Assembly: GCA_963921425.1 (NCBI GenBank)
Contig: OY992832.1
Span: forward strand, 29,415,489 to 29,479,488
Reading direction: 5' to 3'
Origin: Dryas octopetala
Taxonomy: Eukaryota; Streptophyta; Magnoliopsida; Rosales; Rosaceae
Length of the DNA: 64,000 nucleotides
A model generated the notes under the pieces. That model saw only the letters and a list, made by a program, of their open reading frames with translations. It was not told where the DNA came from and did no database searches. Position 1 is the first letter of the stretch. Each line of letters begins with the position of its first letter. The position numbers and the translations under genes are program-made. Of the stretch, positions 11,487 to 22,800 are shown piece by piece.

Positions 11487-12979
11487 GATGGAGTCAGGTC
11501 CCGATGATGTAGTCCAGCCCTTCTCGAGTACTGGGAGCCCCTATGTGCCACGGAGGGCACGTTGATCTCACCGCTATGGACAGGTCACCGTTCCTGCTTC
11601 ATCCACTGCAACGAGGGGACCATGTAGTGGGTTGAAGTCCTCTCGGATCGTGTGCACCACTAAACCGCGGATTCGAGTCATGTGTGTGGAAAGAGACCGA
11701 CGACCGTTAGACCCTAATGTCGACAGTTTGTTCTCGCATGACGTGGGGCGATTGTCTGTGCCGAGTGCCTCTTGGTTGCAACTACTTGGAAAAAATTGTC
11801 GAAAGAGACCCAAAACAAAGTGATCCGCTCAATCTTAGTGAGTATATCTCAATAATTAATACAAAATGATGAATTTGATCATTCTTAATAATTTAATATT
11901 CTTTTCAGGTTAACTTTGACATTCAGATGGATGATCCCCTCACCGTCACGTACATGACGAATTTACTCATCAAGTCCTACAAGCAGTGGAAGCACGAACT
12001 ACACAAGCACTTCAAGAGATTTTTGTCGGCAATTGAGGCATTGACAAACCCCCCTATGGAGTTGGTAGAGTGGCTTGACCAATGGCGTTTTTTGTGCGAA
12101 CATTTCATGAGCCCGGCGTTTTTGGTACGTTTTATCATTTTAAGACTTTAAAAAACCGAATATTCTTTTGTTCTTCTATTATTGTATATACACTAACACC
12201 TTTACAATTTGCCTAATATTTAATAGAAGAAGTCAGTCGTCAACGCCAGGAACTGGAAAGGGAAGTTGTTTAACCATCATAGTGGTTCGACACCCATCTC
12301 ATATCGGGTGGAGTCATGACGTCGGATACGTCATTATTTAATTTAATACATATATATTCCTTTGTATTGTTTGGGTCTTTGATAACATTATTTTCTTTTT
12401 CAAGGCGAGTCACAATTACCAGAGATAGACACTTTTGCGGATTTCTATGCCCATCCCAGCTATGATGCGGCCAAAGCAAAATATGTTAGTTTTTTATATT
12501 TTAATTTTTTTCACAATTTTTTTATATTAATATTTAATTTTCTAATTGGTTATTTGTGTATATAATATTTTAAAGAATGAGATGGTAGCCAATTCGAGAA
12601 GATATTTAGAGAGCTTGGCCGAGCAACACCCTCCGGGTACTTCGTTGGAGTCGATCCAGTACCCGATCCTGATGTTGGACTTCGTATTATAATAAACTCA
12701 CTGAGTGTTAGGCCTGGTAAGGAAATACGCGGCATGGGATATGGGTGGATTCGTGACGTCCGGTTCTCCTCGTCTTCTTCTTCTTCTCAGCCATCTGCAG
12801 TCGTCGCAGGGCTATCTGCTCAAGTGTAGAAGTTGTAGGAGGACCAACAAGCTGAGAGAGCGGAGAAGGAGGCGTTGTGCGCTGCGTTGACCAAAGCGAT
12901 ACCTAGGTTTGTCCTGCCACCGTCCTGTCATTAGCTGCCGCCAGACATGAATGACGATGACGCTACGAGTTTAGAATAG
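11487..12979 (+). pseudogene. CACTA ORF1-like protein (plant Ptta/En/Spm family), degenerate
   Basis: Exon-like pieces can be followed at about 11487-11820, 11910-12150, 12227-12318, 12400-12480 and 12575-12979. The second (VNFDI...YKQWKHELHKHF...WRFLCEHF), third (KLFNHHSGS) and fourth (PEIDTFADFYAH) match the order of blocks in the plant transposase family PF03004: tryptophan-rich W-x-LC region, H-x2-GS, then the E-x-F-x2-TH-like block. A TGA interrupts the first piece, and the frame shifts near 12660-12790. The product is thought to assist CACTA transposition; this copy is not functional. Confidence 0.65.
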
Positions 12980-13147
12980 ATTGACCATTAGGGTTATTCC
13001 TATTTTGTATGGAATTATAATTTTGCTACTTTGTGTTAGTATAATTTATTAATAAATTTTGTGTTATATTATATACAGTTTTTGGATAAAAAGCTTTAAA
13101 AAAATATTAAAAAAATAAAAATAAAACAATAAAAAAAATAAAAACCC

Positions 13148-13432
13148 TTGGGCGACGAACCACATACGTTGCCTAAAGTGGTTTTAGGTGACGTCGACAC
13201 CTTCGTCGCCTAAAGATCAATTTAGCCAAAAAATGTGGTTCGTCGTCCAAAATGACTTTACGCGACGACATCATAACTTCGTCGCTCAAAGTCACTTTAG
13301 GCGATGCAAATTCTTTGTTGCCCAAAATCAGATTTCGTCGCTTAAAGTGTACCTTTAGGCGACGAATATCAAGAATTTGTCGCCTAAAGTCTTGAGCGAC
13401 AGGCTTTGGGCGACGAATTTCGTCACCTAAAG
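13148..13432. repeat. CACTA subterminal repeat array (GGCGACGAA)
   Basis: About a dozen copies of a 9-10 bp motif, GGCGACGAA or its complement TTCGTCGCC, with variants such as GGTGACG and TGCGATG, occur at irregular spacing. Such arrays are the binding sites of the accessory transposon protein in CACTA elements. Confidence 0.75.
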
Positions 13433-13459
13433 TTATTTATTTATTTTTTTTTTGTAGTG

Positions 13460-14527
13460 AACCCGAGCTCAGAAAAGGAAGAGATAAGAAGGCCCTATGA
13501 AGAATGTGGTCAGAAATCCATAATAGAGTCCGACCACAACGACCGAATTGATTATCTTCATGCATAAGGATACTAGATTACCTAGTATAAAAGATTTTAA
13601 AATCATCACAAACCTTCATTTTTTATTTTTTATTGCAATTTCTGGATTATTATATGATGATTTCCATTCATTTTTTGTTGTAGACAAGTGTTAATTTTGA
13701 TCAAATAAATAAATGAATAAAATGTTAACAATAAACAAAATGTTTAATCAGATAGTTAAATGCTTACATGATTTTCCATAAAAAAAAAAAAAGTTTGATA
13801 AATGTTTTTAATAAATATTTGAAATGATTACTATATAATTAAATTGGTAATATATGATTTTCGACTTATCTAATTTTTTACAAAAAAAATCTATCAATTA
13901 AGTGGGTGTCCTGATATGCCGCGAGAGGGAGGGGAGGGGTAGCTGGCTCCTCCTTCCTCCTTGTTTTCATTTTTCAATTTTCAGTTTTAATATTAATATT
14001 TTTTGTTTTATTTTTATTTTATTAATTTTGTTCAAGGATAAAATAGGAACTTAATTTCAGTGAGCTGCTAGGAGCTTTGTATATGCCATTCAGAGTTATT
14101 AATTTGTCATTCAGTGTACTGACTCTACCATGTGGACTGCCAAGCACGTACCCGTTAATTGCTAAATTTTTATGTTTGAATTTTTGGATTTTGAACGACG
14201 CAAAATTTGAGAGTTAAAATCTAAAAATTAAGTTCTTAAAGACAATTCTATACCTGAAAAGTTAAACTCATCGAGAAATAAAGAATAGAAAAAATGATCG
14301 TCAATTGAAGCGCACATTCATGCTTCTGGTAGTAAATGTACAACAGTGGCAAGCACTTGGCACCCTACTACGATCGCTTCGCATTGTTTTCAGCACTTTA
14401 TTAACTTGAAGTTAACCCATAAGAAAATTATACTATATATATTTTTTATAACTCAAAATCATGGCTAGAATCTGTTTTTATTTCCTTTCTCTTTGTTTTA
14501 AGGCTAAGATGTAACTAATTGATATTA
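13460..14527. other. Intergenic, nothing recognised
   Basis: Plain AT-rich DNA. No ORF, RNA gene or repeat structure that I can support. Confidence 0.5.
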
Positions 14528-15149
14528 ACGAAAAATTTACAAACAGGACACATATTTTGATGGTTGTTTCATTTCAGGACCTTAATTTTGTTTTGTGTTA
14601 ATGAAGGACACATACTTTCATTTTGTGTCAATTAAGGACCATATTTTTTTCAGTTTTTATCTCAACTTTGATCCGACGTTGGACCCATCAAAACTCCACC
14701 AAATTCAGAAAAATTATACCGGATTTAAAGATATGCATCTTCTCTTTACAACCATATACAGATCACCCAAATCGGATCTCTACAACTCCAGATAATCGGC
14801 CCCAAAGTAGGGTACCCGAAATTGTCTGATTTTCCAAATTTTTTCCCAGAGATTCGATTGGACAGTTTTGGGTACCTACTTTTGGGCCAATTATCTGGAG
14901 TTGTAAGATGTTCAATTTGAGTAATCTTTATATGATTGTAAATAGAAGATGCATAGCTTTTAAACCAAGTATAAGTTTGCTAAATTTTGTAGAATTTTGA
15001 TGGGTCCAATGTCAGGTCAAAGTTGAGATAAAAAATGATCATTAATTGACACAAAATAAAAGTATGTATCTTTTATTAACACGAATCAAAATTAATGTCT
15101 TGAAATGAAACAACCATCAAAGTATGTGTTTTGTTTATGAATTTTTCCC
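14528..15149. mobile_element. Foldback element with ~280-bp arms, 9-bp target duplication
   Basis: TTGATATTA flanks both sides (14519-14527 and 15150-15158). The left arm (GAAAAATTTACAAACAGGAC...GACGTTGGACCCATCAAAA) returns in complement in the right arm (TTTTGATGGGTCCAATGTC...GAATTTTTC). A 9-bp duplication points to a Mutator-like foldback element. Overlapping open frames in the left arm are not genes. Confidence 0.8.
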
Positions 15150-15386
15150 TTGATATTATAGCTAAATCAACTCTCAGCAATGAAGAAATTCTACTAAAGG
15201 AGAATCACATGAAAAAGCAACCAAGACAATGATAGATAACTGCAAACTACCAATATTTAATAGAAAAGTAATTATATTAGTTTAAATTTGACCTAATACC
15301 AACCCCTCTGACACATTTGAAGCACTCATTTACTGAACCACAACAGAATTTTACACCATTGAATACCAAAATAAATGAGCTTGTAC

Positions 15387-15404
15387 GTTGTACACTTGTA
15401 CCCC
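15387..15404 (+). promoter_or_regulatory. 18-bp GTAC-rich promoter motif, copy 2
   Basis: Identical to 4960-4977 (GTTGTACACTTGTACCCC). It lies about 45 bp upstream of a TATA-like TATTTATAG (15449) and 183 bp before the ATG of the third proline-rich gene. Confidence 0.55.
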
Positions 15405-15587
15405 ATGAAATTAACATGCATGCACCTTTGTTCAATCATGCACACCAATATTTATAGCCATATGCTGGTGATCGATCTTCACTACCTCAAACGTTCTTGA
15501 TCGAGTTTCCTTTTCTGGTCCTGCACTGAAGGTCTCTCTCCTAGTCCTAGTCGCCCATCAAATTTCATCATAAGCTAGTACGTACCA

Positions 15588-15884
15588 ATGGCAATATCTT
15601 CCAAGTTGTTTGTCATAGTAACTATCTTTATCATCACTTTATCATTTTCAGGCACACACTTAGCTCATGCCTTAGCTGCTCGAAAACTCTTAGCACCTAC
15701 CTTTCCTGATAACCTGCCCAATTTTCCCAACTTCCACTTTCCCAACCTCAACTTTCCTCCTCTGCCACCAACACCAATATGGCCAGAATACAGGTTGCCT
15801 CCACCCATTACTTCACTTCCAGGTTTCCCCTCAATTCCCACATTCCCAATCTTCTCTCCACCTGCAATAACCACCACCCCTTAA
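15588..15884 (+). CDS. Small secreted proline-rich protein 3
   Basis: This intronless 98-codon ORF has a signal peptide (LFVIVTIFIITLSFSG, cleavage probably near ALA at residues 28-30), then AARKLLAP, then a Phe/Pro/Asn-rich region (NLPNFPNFHFPNLNFPPLPP) and a tail FPSIPTFPIFSPP that resembles the FPTIPTTIPSIP tail of the protein at 6658; it ends ITTTP. Same family as 5096 and 6658, now 8.5 kb apart because of transposon insertions. No enzyme domain. Probably extracellular; either a structural wall protein or a precursor of a short peptide. Confidence 0.78.
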   Translation: MAISSKLFVIVTIFIITLSFSGTHLAHALAARKLLAPTFPDNLPNFPNFHFPNLNFPPLPPTPIWPEYRLPPPITSLPGFPSIPTFPIFSPPAITTTP

Positions 15885-15893
15885 AGTGACTGA

Positions 15894-15938
<45 letters not shown>

Positions 15939-16352
15939 AGTTGTGTGGATATCTCTTGGCCAAAAAAAAAAAGTTGTGTGGATATCATGTATGGCACTAC
16001 TATAGTTTCAAATGCAACTAAATAATGGTCCATTCACATTATCATAAGCCTTTCATTTGGTGTTGCATTTCCAACATCTATTTTTGGGGCTTTTTGGAGG
16101 CTTTGTGTTTGACCTATATGGACCTCACGGGGCAATGTTTGTTCCATTATTTGTAATAGTAGTCGATCTGGATCCTCCCTTTATATTTTTGTCGCTGATA
16201 TTGTACCTAAATAATTTAAATGTCATTTTAGGCATAAGTACGATATTAGCATAACAAATTTATTTAGGTTGAGGATCCTAGCTTGATATTTCTATTTGTA
16301 GTGTTTGAGAGAGTGTGACTCCTACTTTGCTTGTACTTGTTGATCATATCGA
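15885..16352. other. 3' flank of secreted protein 3 with TA microsatellite
   Basis: A (TA)n tract at 15898-15925 follows the stop codon within 20 bp, probably in the 3' UTR. The rest has no recognised feature. Confidence 0.45.
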
Positions 16353-16828
16353 TGTTGGGAGAATATTATCCACTATAAATTATTATGTTTTCACATGTAT
16401 GGACTTTTCTACCATGCACTTTAAATTTGTGTATAATTTGCAACAAATGGATTAGCACATATGGAGGGCGCCACAGAGAAATAGAGAATTGGGCATGCCT
16501 TAAAATTTGCATGCATCTGGTTTTGATCTGAATGATCAGCTTTGACCTTTTAGTTACATATAGTTTGTGTCAACTAAACAAAAATTAAATGATTCATTAT
16601 TAATTAAAAAAAAAATTGGATATTAATATGACATTTCTAATATATAACAAAACAATATGTACAGTGGCTATTAATATGACATTTCAAGCACCCTTAAAAT
16701 TATGGCTCTAAGGTTTTATGGCCATTCGAGAATTCAGCACAATGTGCTCTATTAGTTGTAACCTGTGGTTAGCGCTGTGTATAAATATAGCCCTCTTGAA
16801 ACAGAAGCTAATAATGAGAAAACATTCA
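16353..16828 (+). mobile_element. 5' LTR of a Copia-type retrotransposon
   Basis: It starts TGTTGGGAGAATATTATCC and ends ACATTCA, with a TATA (TATAAATATAG near 16781) in its right half. It is followed immediately by TGGTATCAAAGG (16829-16840), a near match to the initiator-methionine-tRNA primer-binding site used by Copia elements. No 3' LTR was found. Confidence 0.7.
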
Positions 16829-17017
16829 TGGTATCAAAGGAGTCTCAACTTGATCATCTTTTCAATTTTACTTCAACTTATCTTTCTTTAAGTTGTCTTT
16901 AGTTTCACAAAAGTATCTAATTCTTGATCATCTTTTCCATCTTCAATTTTTTTCTACATTCTCTTCGACTTCGATTGAGATATTCTCAAAAAAAATTTAA
17001 TTTCCTGTGATATTCAC

Positions 17018-17465
17018 GATGACTGCAGAACCTCAAAACTTTTCAATTTTTCAAGTCAATTCTCTACTCAAGCAACAGGGCCAGTCATCTAGTTCCTCAA
17101 TGACTGTTCTGAACATTGGAACTGCTATTCTAATTAAGCTTACTAGAAAGAACTACCTCTTATGTAAGTAGTATTTCTTATGTGTTCTTCGTAACCATAA
17201 GTTACCTCACATGGCATAATCGACAGTCAAAATCAATCCAGCTTTCCAATATTGCTATCATACAGATGAACTGTTAATCTGGGAATTAGGAAAAAAGGGT
17301 TGATGTACTCAAAAAGATGAATATGGGAGTTACATCAATAGTATCAACAGCAACCTTTTAGACACACTACTGCCGAAGATCCTACCATCCTCACCAAGTG
17401 ACCTACAAAAACCTGTTTTATGTACGGAGGAAAGATCTATTTACATTGCTTATAAAAGGTGCCAA
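17018..17465 (+). pseudogene. Copia gag fragment, broken
   Basis: An ATG at 17018 opens a frame with the Copia gag N-terminal pattern (VLNIGTAILIKLTRKNYLL, compare I-x-IKL-x-x-x-N-[FY]-LLW). The frame is stopped at 17169, and later pieces continue in other frames (NPAFQ, LLIWELG). It ends close to the convergent 3' end of the RFC1 fragment at 17505, and no pol region follows. Confidence 0.6.
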
Positions 17466-17504
17466 AAACCATAAAAAGAAAGCCACCTCCTCTTTGATCT
17501 CCAC

Positions 17505-20500
17505 TCATCTCTTTCTCTTGGTGCCAGACCCTGAACCTCGGCCACCTTTTTTCTCAGGGGCACCAGAAGAACCACCTTTACCTCTGCCAGCTGGTGTCTT
17601 CTTTGCACTTGAATTTGCTGCACCCTTCAAATATAATTGTACTTCCACTCCTACATATATAGCATCAGGAACGCATTAATCATACATTCTGGAATAACAT
17701 GCCACATCTCAAAATAACATGAATTGTGTGTTACGCATGTGTGAATTTAGTGACATCCATGTAGGATAGTACCAACTACCTTTCATATTCAAACTTTGAA
17801 GTTCCTGTTGCAGCTTCTCACCAACAGCAGAGCCTTCTGAAACATTGTGAAAAGAACAATCACTCAGTGAACACCAATAAGTCAGATAGTCAAGCAAAAT
17901 AGTCGAATCCAGAAGTTGCTTAGACCTTTTCTTTATCCTTCCTTTTACAACCCTAATAAATAATTAAACTTTGGTATCGAGTCAATTTCTGCTAGACATG
18001 TCATGAGAAAATTACAATAATTTGAAAACACACCACTTTTAGTGGCGTCAAGTTTGTTGAACAAAACAAACTACAAAAACCAAGAACATCAATTAGATAT
18101 TCCCTTGAGGTGGACCCTATTAAGCAGTTCATGAAAGCACATTCCCAAACATGTTTCCTGCATCTCCTTTCTTTTCTGTAAATTCAAAAATCTAAAGCTG
18201 TCCTCAGAGAACATGGAACATACCCTCGTCCTTCCATTTCTTATGGAGCACAGCACGTTACCCTATGTCCTTTTTATTTTACAACATAATAATGATATAG
18301 CTTTTCTATTGTTCCCACACAAGATGGCAATATATAGTGGTGACAAATTGCCTAACATTATAATAATCCCAAAAAAGATGCATATTCTGCAGTCATATAA
18401 CAAAACAGCAGCAATCTGATGACAAATAAAAACTTACCCAAGTCCTCTGTATCTGATGAATTTTCTTCTTCACTCTGTTCTAAAGTATCATCATTGTTCT
18501 CTCCAACTGCATCAACAGATGGTTCTAGAATAGCTGCAATCCGCTTCTTTGGAGCCTTTTTCATTCCAGGGAAAGTGACAAAATCTGCAACTCGTACCAT
18601 CCTTGATTTGCTTCCTTCTTTGTATGCTTTTTTAAGTGCTGCTTTTACAGCTGGTAGTATGCCATCAAGTGGATTTGGATGCCCCTGATACATAAGGTAT
18701 CAATGAGAAAACATGAACATTTTAGAACAGCAGCAATAACCACGCTGCACCAAGTTAGGTAGGGTTACCTGAAATTTGGATAACTCCACAATAGTATCAA
18801 AGTCATCTTGACTAATGGAGTAAGTATTCATGAACTCCACTACTTGCTGAACAGCTTCATCCTTGTAATTTAACACACAAAAGATGGATTTTCAACTGAT
18901 CTTCAACCCAACTGTTTTACATCTTTTTCTATTGATACAATATTTATAAATAACCAAAAAATGATTAATATTTAACCTTAGACATTTCATGAAGTGGCCC
19001 GGTCAATCGTTTCAGAAGAAGATTAAGGTATTCAACGCGCAGAGTTTCTCTGAATAATTAACAACACAAGACAAATTAAGAAGCTTCCAAGGGTAACAAA
19101 GAAGACAAGAAAATATAAAGAAATTGAGAGGGAGAGATAAAGAGAAAGGAGAGAGAGAGAGAGCTTAAAATTTTATTTGCAGTAAAAGAAGCCAACATAA
19201 AACAAGGCTACCTAGCTTTTAGACTCTACCTAGTCACTTGACCAGAAGATAAAACAGAAAAAGGTTTTGCCTCACATTTCTGAACCTTATGACTTTAACA
19301 TTCTAGGAAGCCAGCATCCTAGAACATCCTAGAACACCGTTGAGTAAACATAGTGGTCTGGAATGGATACAGATCACTAATGAAAACCTTGTATAAACTA
19401 CATTATAAACTTTTACTAATGCAATATACTTGATCAAAATTAATCCAACAGAAAAGGACATGGAAATTTCCAAAATTTTCAAGCTACACCAGGCTAACAG
19501 CCAGCCAACTAGGTATAGAGGATGAAGGAAAAACAAAAAACAGAACAGACATTTCAAATAACCATTATGTGCCTAAATAGAAATAAAAACTTAAGTCTTT
19601 TCCTAGGATACTTTGGTGATGTTTAATGACAAAAAAAAAATTAGACAAGTCTACACCAGAGCTTAAAGTTCCAAGGAGCCATTTACCCTTAATAACGGTT
19701 AAACATCATCGACTGTAAAACAATGGTCAGCATTATATGTTGGAATAATCCATTGCAAAACTCGAAAACAAAGGCTTTCGGTTAGTGACCAAAGTTTAAA
19801 CATAGAACAGAGATTACCTGCCCGAACTAGATTCACGAGAAGCAAGAAGATGGACATGCAAATCTTCCAACAGCCTCAAATTTTTGCCTAATGTTGAGTT
19901 CTTTCCCAGCCACCCTCCAAATCTATTAAAATTCCTTTCTCCCTGCATAATATTCCCAACTTGTGGCAATAAGCATATACCTCGATGCATATATAACATT
20001 TGAGACATAAAAGACCCCAAAAGCTAAATTTCCCTATTAAAGAGAATGCATGAGCATTTTTTAGGAATCAAAACAAAATTTATAAACAGAAGGAAAAAAA
20101 AGGGACAATCAATCATGATGCAAGATAAAACGAAGCAAGAGTCAAATACTCATCTTTCCTTGCACTTTTCCTTTGGCTCTGGAGTTATGTTACCTAATTA
20201 TATATTTTCAGTGCGGTGTGGGTCACTCTCTTCAATGTTTGTCGTGATCCAAACTGGCATGGACCTTGTCTAAAAAGGTTAACCAGACTGTTTTTATGGA
20301 AGATCCTAGCTGTTCCATTAATGCTTGTACTTAGTGAGGTACAATAATTTTCTTTGCTTTTTGTCTGAGGGGTCAATCAATCTCAAATAAAAATAGAGGT
20401 TACTTTCTTGAGCAACCTTTTATGCACAAATGACATCCTCTAGAATTTTAACTGTTTCTCACCCTTTAATTGATCCTTTGCTTGAATAATCACCATGAAA

Positions 20501-21636
20501 AGAGGCAGTAAATCTCTATTACACTACTTACTTAAATGCAACTTCTTAGTTCTTAGCATACTTCCAATTAATTTCCTCATTAAAATATACATGAAATAAG
20601 TACTATTCCATAGTACAGCCTCCAACTTACCCAATTGCATAAGCAAAGATCAACCCAGTAAAGACCAAACATGCACAGTTTTCACTCTCAAAGAAACCGA
20701 CAAAATTTCATTGCGATAATGTCTACGCTTGCATAAGTCAACACACTACATCCCTAAAATTACATACACTTGCATATGTATATACACATATATATATAGT
20801 TGGGAAAGAAGTGCAAATAAAAATTAAAAATTGAAATTAAAAGTATCATTGTAGACTAGTACCATATATGAGCTAGATGAAAGCAGAAAATATGTGAATC
20901 ACTATTCACCAGAGAACACAGAGAATAAACACATTTTCCAAGACCAGAGAGAGCACCTGTTACATTTTTTAAATTTATAAAATTTGCATGAAATAGAAAA
21001 TGATTACCTGCTCAAGCGTCTCCCTTTGCCCACGCAACAATGCAGCACTGATTATAACAAAAAGCAAGTACAAAATGGTAGCATAAATTAGAAATTATAA
21101 TGAAACTCAGAGAATATTATTTCAATTTCCAGAGCTGTGTGAAGAAACATACGGAATTATACAGGATGAAAGACAACCACTTTGTGAAAGCTGCCACTGC
21201 CGATATTTTCTAATCTGTACATTGATAATATCCCCATTTCCAATAGACTCGGCAGCACGAGCAATCAAGTTCATACGTTTAATCCCACTATCATCCTTAA
21301 CAGCCGAACTTGGCCTATAGTTAATATAATTTTCCTGCCAGAAATTGCAAAATAAGCTTTAATGTATTATGTAATGTAAGAGCATTTCACTACAATATGA
21401 TCATTCAGAAAAATAATGTGTTGAATTTTTTAAATTTGAAGGGTGCAGAAGCATACGTTTCTGTGTTTAAATGAAAATAACTTTTTTTTTAAAGAATGTT
21501 AAAATGAAACAAAAAAAAAAAAGTCTACTCCCTGAAGAATGAAAGTCATCAAAAGATGACCAATTGTAGCAGACGTAGAGAATCAGAACACAATAAGCTT
21601 TCTTTCATCTCTTTTGACTTGAATGTATATATATAG

Positions 21637-21707
<71 letters not shown>

Positions 21708-22212
21708 TAGAAACACATTATTCGATCTTTTCTTCCTACATTGATTTTGTACCAAATTATAAGAATATTCAAGATCACATATCATGATACATTGTTTTAT
21801 TCTTCTTTATCAAATCATGATACAAACATTAAAACAGCTCTTCACTACATGCCAGTTCGATTTTCTCATATAATATTGGACATGTCTGAAGAGTTGTAAT
21901 GATAGCCAAAACAGTTCAGTATGTGACCCTTGGAATCATTTTGTTATACAATGAAACCACATACGAAATCAATCTACATAATTCAAAATGAAGAGCTTTT
22001 GACCCTGTGGTAGTGTTCAAATGTGAAACTGAACAGATTAAAATATCACACTGCTGTTAGAACATGCTTTCGGATTCAGTATATGCCAACACCAAAACAA
22101 GTATGCTAGAAAAGAAAGAACCTGAATAAGAAGAGGGACTAGATCAGGATCACTCATGCTCAGGTCAACTCGCTCATCCATCCGCAACTTTCCCGCATTA
22201 AACCCAAACAGC
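17505..22212 (-). CDS. RFC1: Replication factor C subunit 1, C-terminal part only (9 exons)
   Basis: RFC1 is the large subunit of the clamp loader that places PCNA on DNA in the nucleus. Exons: 22212-22122, 21334-21153, 21047-21008, 19942-19818, 19049-18977, 18861-18769, 18684-18438, 17836-17780 and 17650-17505. All have GT-AG borders and one continuous frame of 350 codons plus stop. Recognisable blocks are LFGFNAGKLRMDERVDLSMS, ERNFNRFGGWLGKNS, LHVHLLASRESSSGRETLR, the VKAALKKAYKEGSKSR helix and KKAPKKRIAAILEP, then an acidic stretch and a Gly/Lys tail ending KRKR (nuclear-localisation-like). These form the RFC1 C-terminal domain. The BRCT and AAA+ domains (about two thirds of the protein) are absent: upstream of 22212 only about 100 bp of intron remains before LINE sequence, and MATE follows. 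So it is a 5'-truncated copy or a gene severed by rearrangement. Confidence 0.85.
21640..21705. repeat. (GA)n microsatellite in an RFC1 intron
   Basis: About 64 bp of uninterrupted GA repeat inside the intron between the first two RFC1 exons. Confidence 0.95.
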
Positions 22213-22314
22213 CTATACAGACACAAAAGACAAGCGAGTATAAGGCACATGGTAAAACCTAAATGTGTAAGAGGAGGAAACTGAGGATTATGTTTTTCTA
22301 CATTGCTCAAGTGC

Positions 22315-22800
22315 TCTAAGTCTATGGATGAAATTATTTAGGGAAGCGACCGTAAGCTGTGTTGTACCAAAGGGCTGTCCTACTTTGTCAAGTTGCATAA
22401 AGTTTTAGGGGGTAGGAAGAAGGCTAAAGTTCTGTGGGGATGCTTGGTGCCTGCTGTAATGTGCATTATTTGGCTGGAATGAATACCAGAATTTTTGAAG
22501 ACAAGATTGGGGATGAGCAGGAGGAATTATGAGACAGTTAAATATTGGACTTCACTTTGGGCATCAGTTATTTCAGAAATTAGGGACCTTTCCTTTTCCA
22601 CAATATTGCTTAATTTGGCTGCATCATGTTAATATGTTTAGGATTTAAGGCTTTTGTGTAATGGTTTGCTTTTTTTTGTAACCCTCCGCTATGGTCGCTG
22701 CCTGATTGTTTTATGCTTTCTGGATGCATCTTAAGTGAAGTTATAGTCCACTGCTATGTAAACGCTTTTTTGCATAGCAATAAAATCTGTTTCTTCTCAA
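22315..22800 (+). mobile_element. LINE 3' fragment, plus strand
   Basis: The frame AKVLWGCLVPAVMCIIWLE followed, after a stop, by TRIFED-like residues matches the zinc-binding reverse-transcriptase tail (zf-RVT) of plant LINEs. The fragment ends with GCAATAAAATCTGTTTCTTC, a typical plant LINE 3' terminus. It begins about 100 bp upstream of the first remaining RFC1 exon. Confidence 0.65.

Larger units (their letters stand above)
9240..13459 (+). mobile_element. CACTA (En/Spm) transposon, deleted, transposase gene missing
   Basis: The right terminus reads TTTTTTTTTTGTAGTG (13444-13459), the complement of a CACTACAAAA terminal repeat. Inside it, 13148-13432 is a dense subterminal array of GGCGACGAA/TTCGTCGCC motifs in both orientations. 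The same motif recurs near the left side (9247-9320), but no CACTAC terminus is visible there, so the left end is lost. Between them lies an ORF1-like gene of the plant Ptta/En/Spm class (11487-12979). The large DDE transposase ORF is absent. A C/T-rich leader lies at 9356-9720, and a nested Mutator-like insertion sits at 10190-11285. Confidence 0.75.

Noticed and set aside
13148-13432. CRISPR-like array of short repeats
   Set aside because: The repeats are 9-10 bp, in both orientations and irregularly spaced, and the context is a plant CACTA element end. This is a subterminal array.
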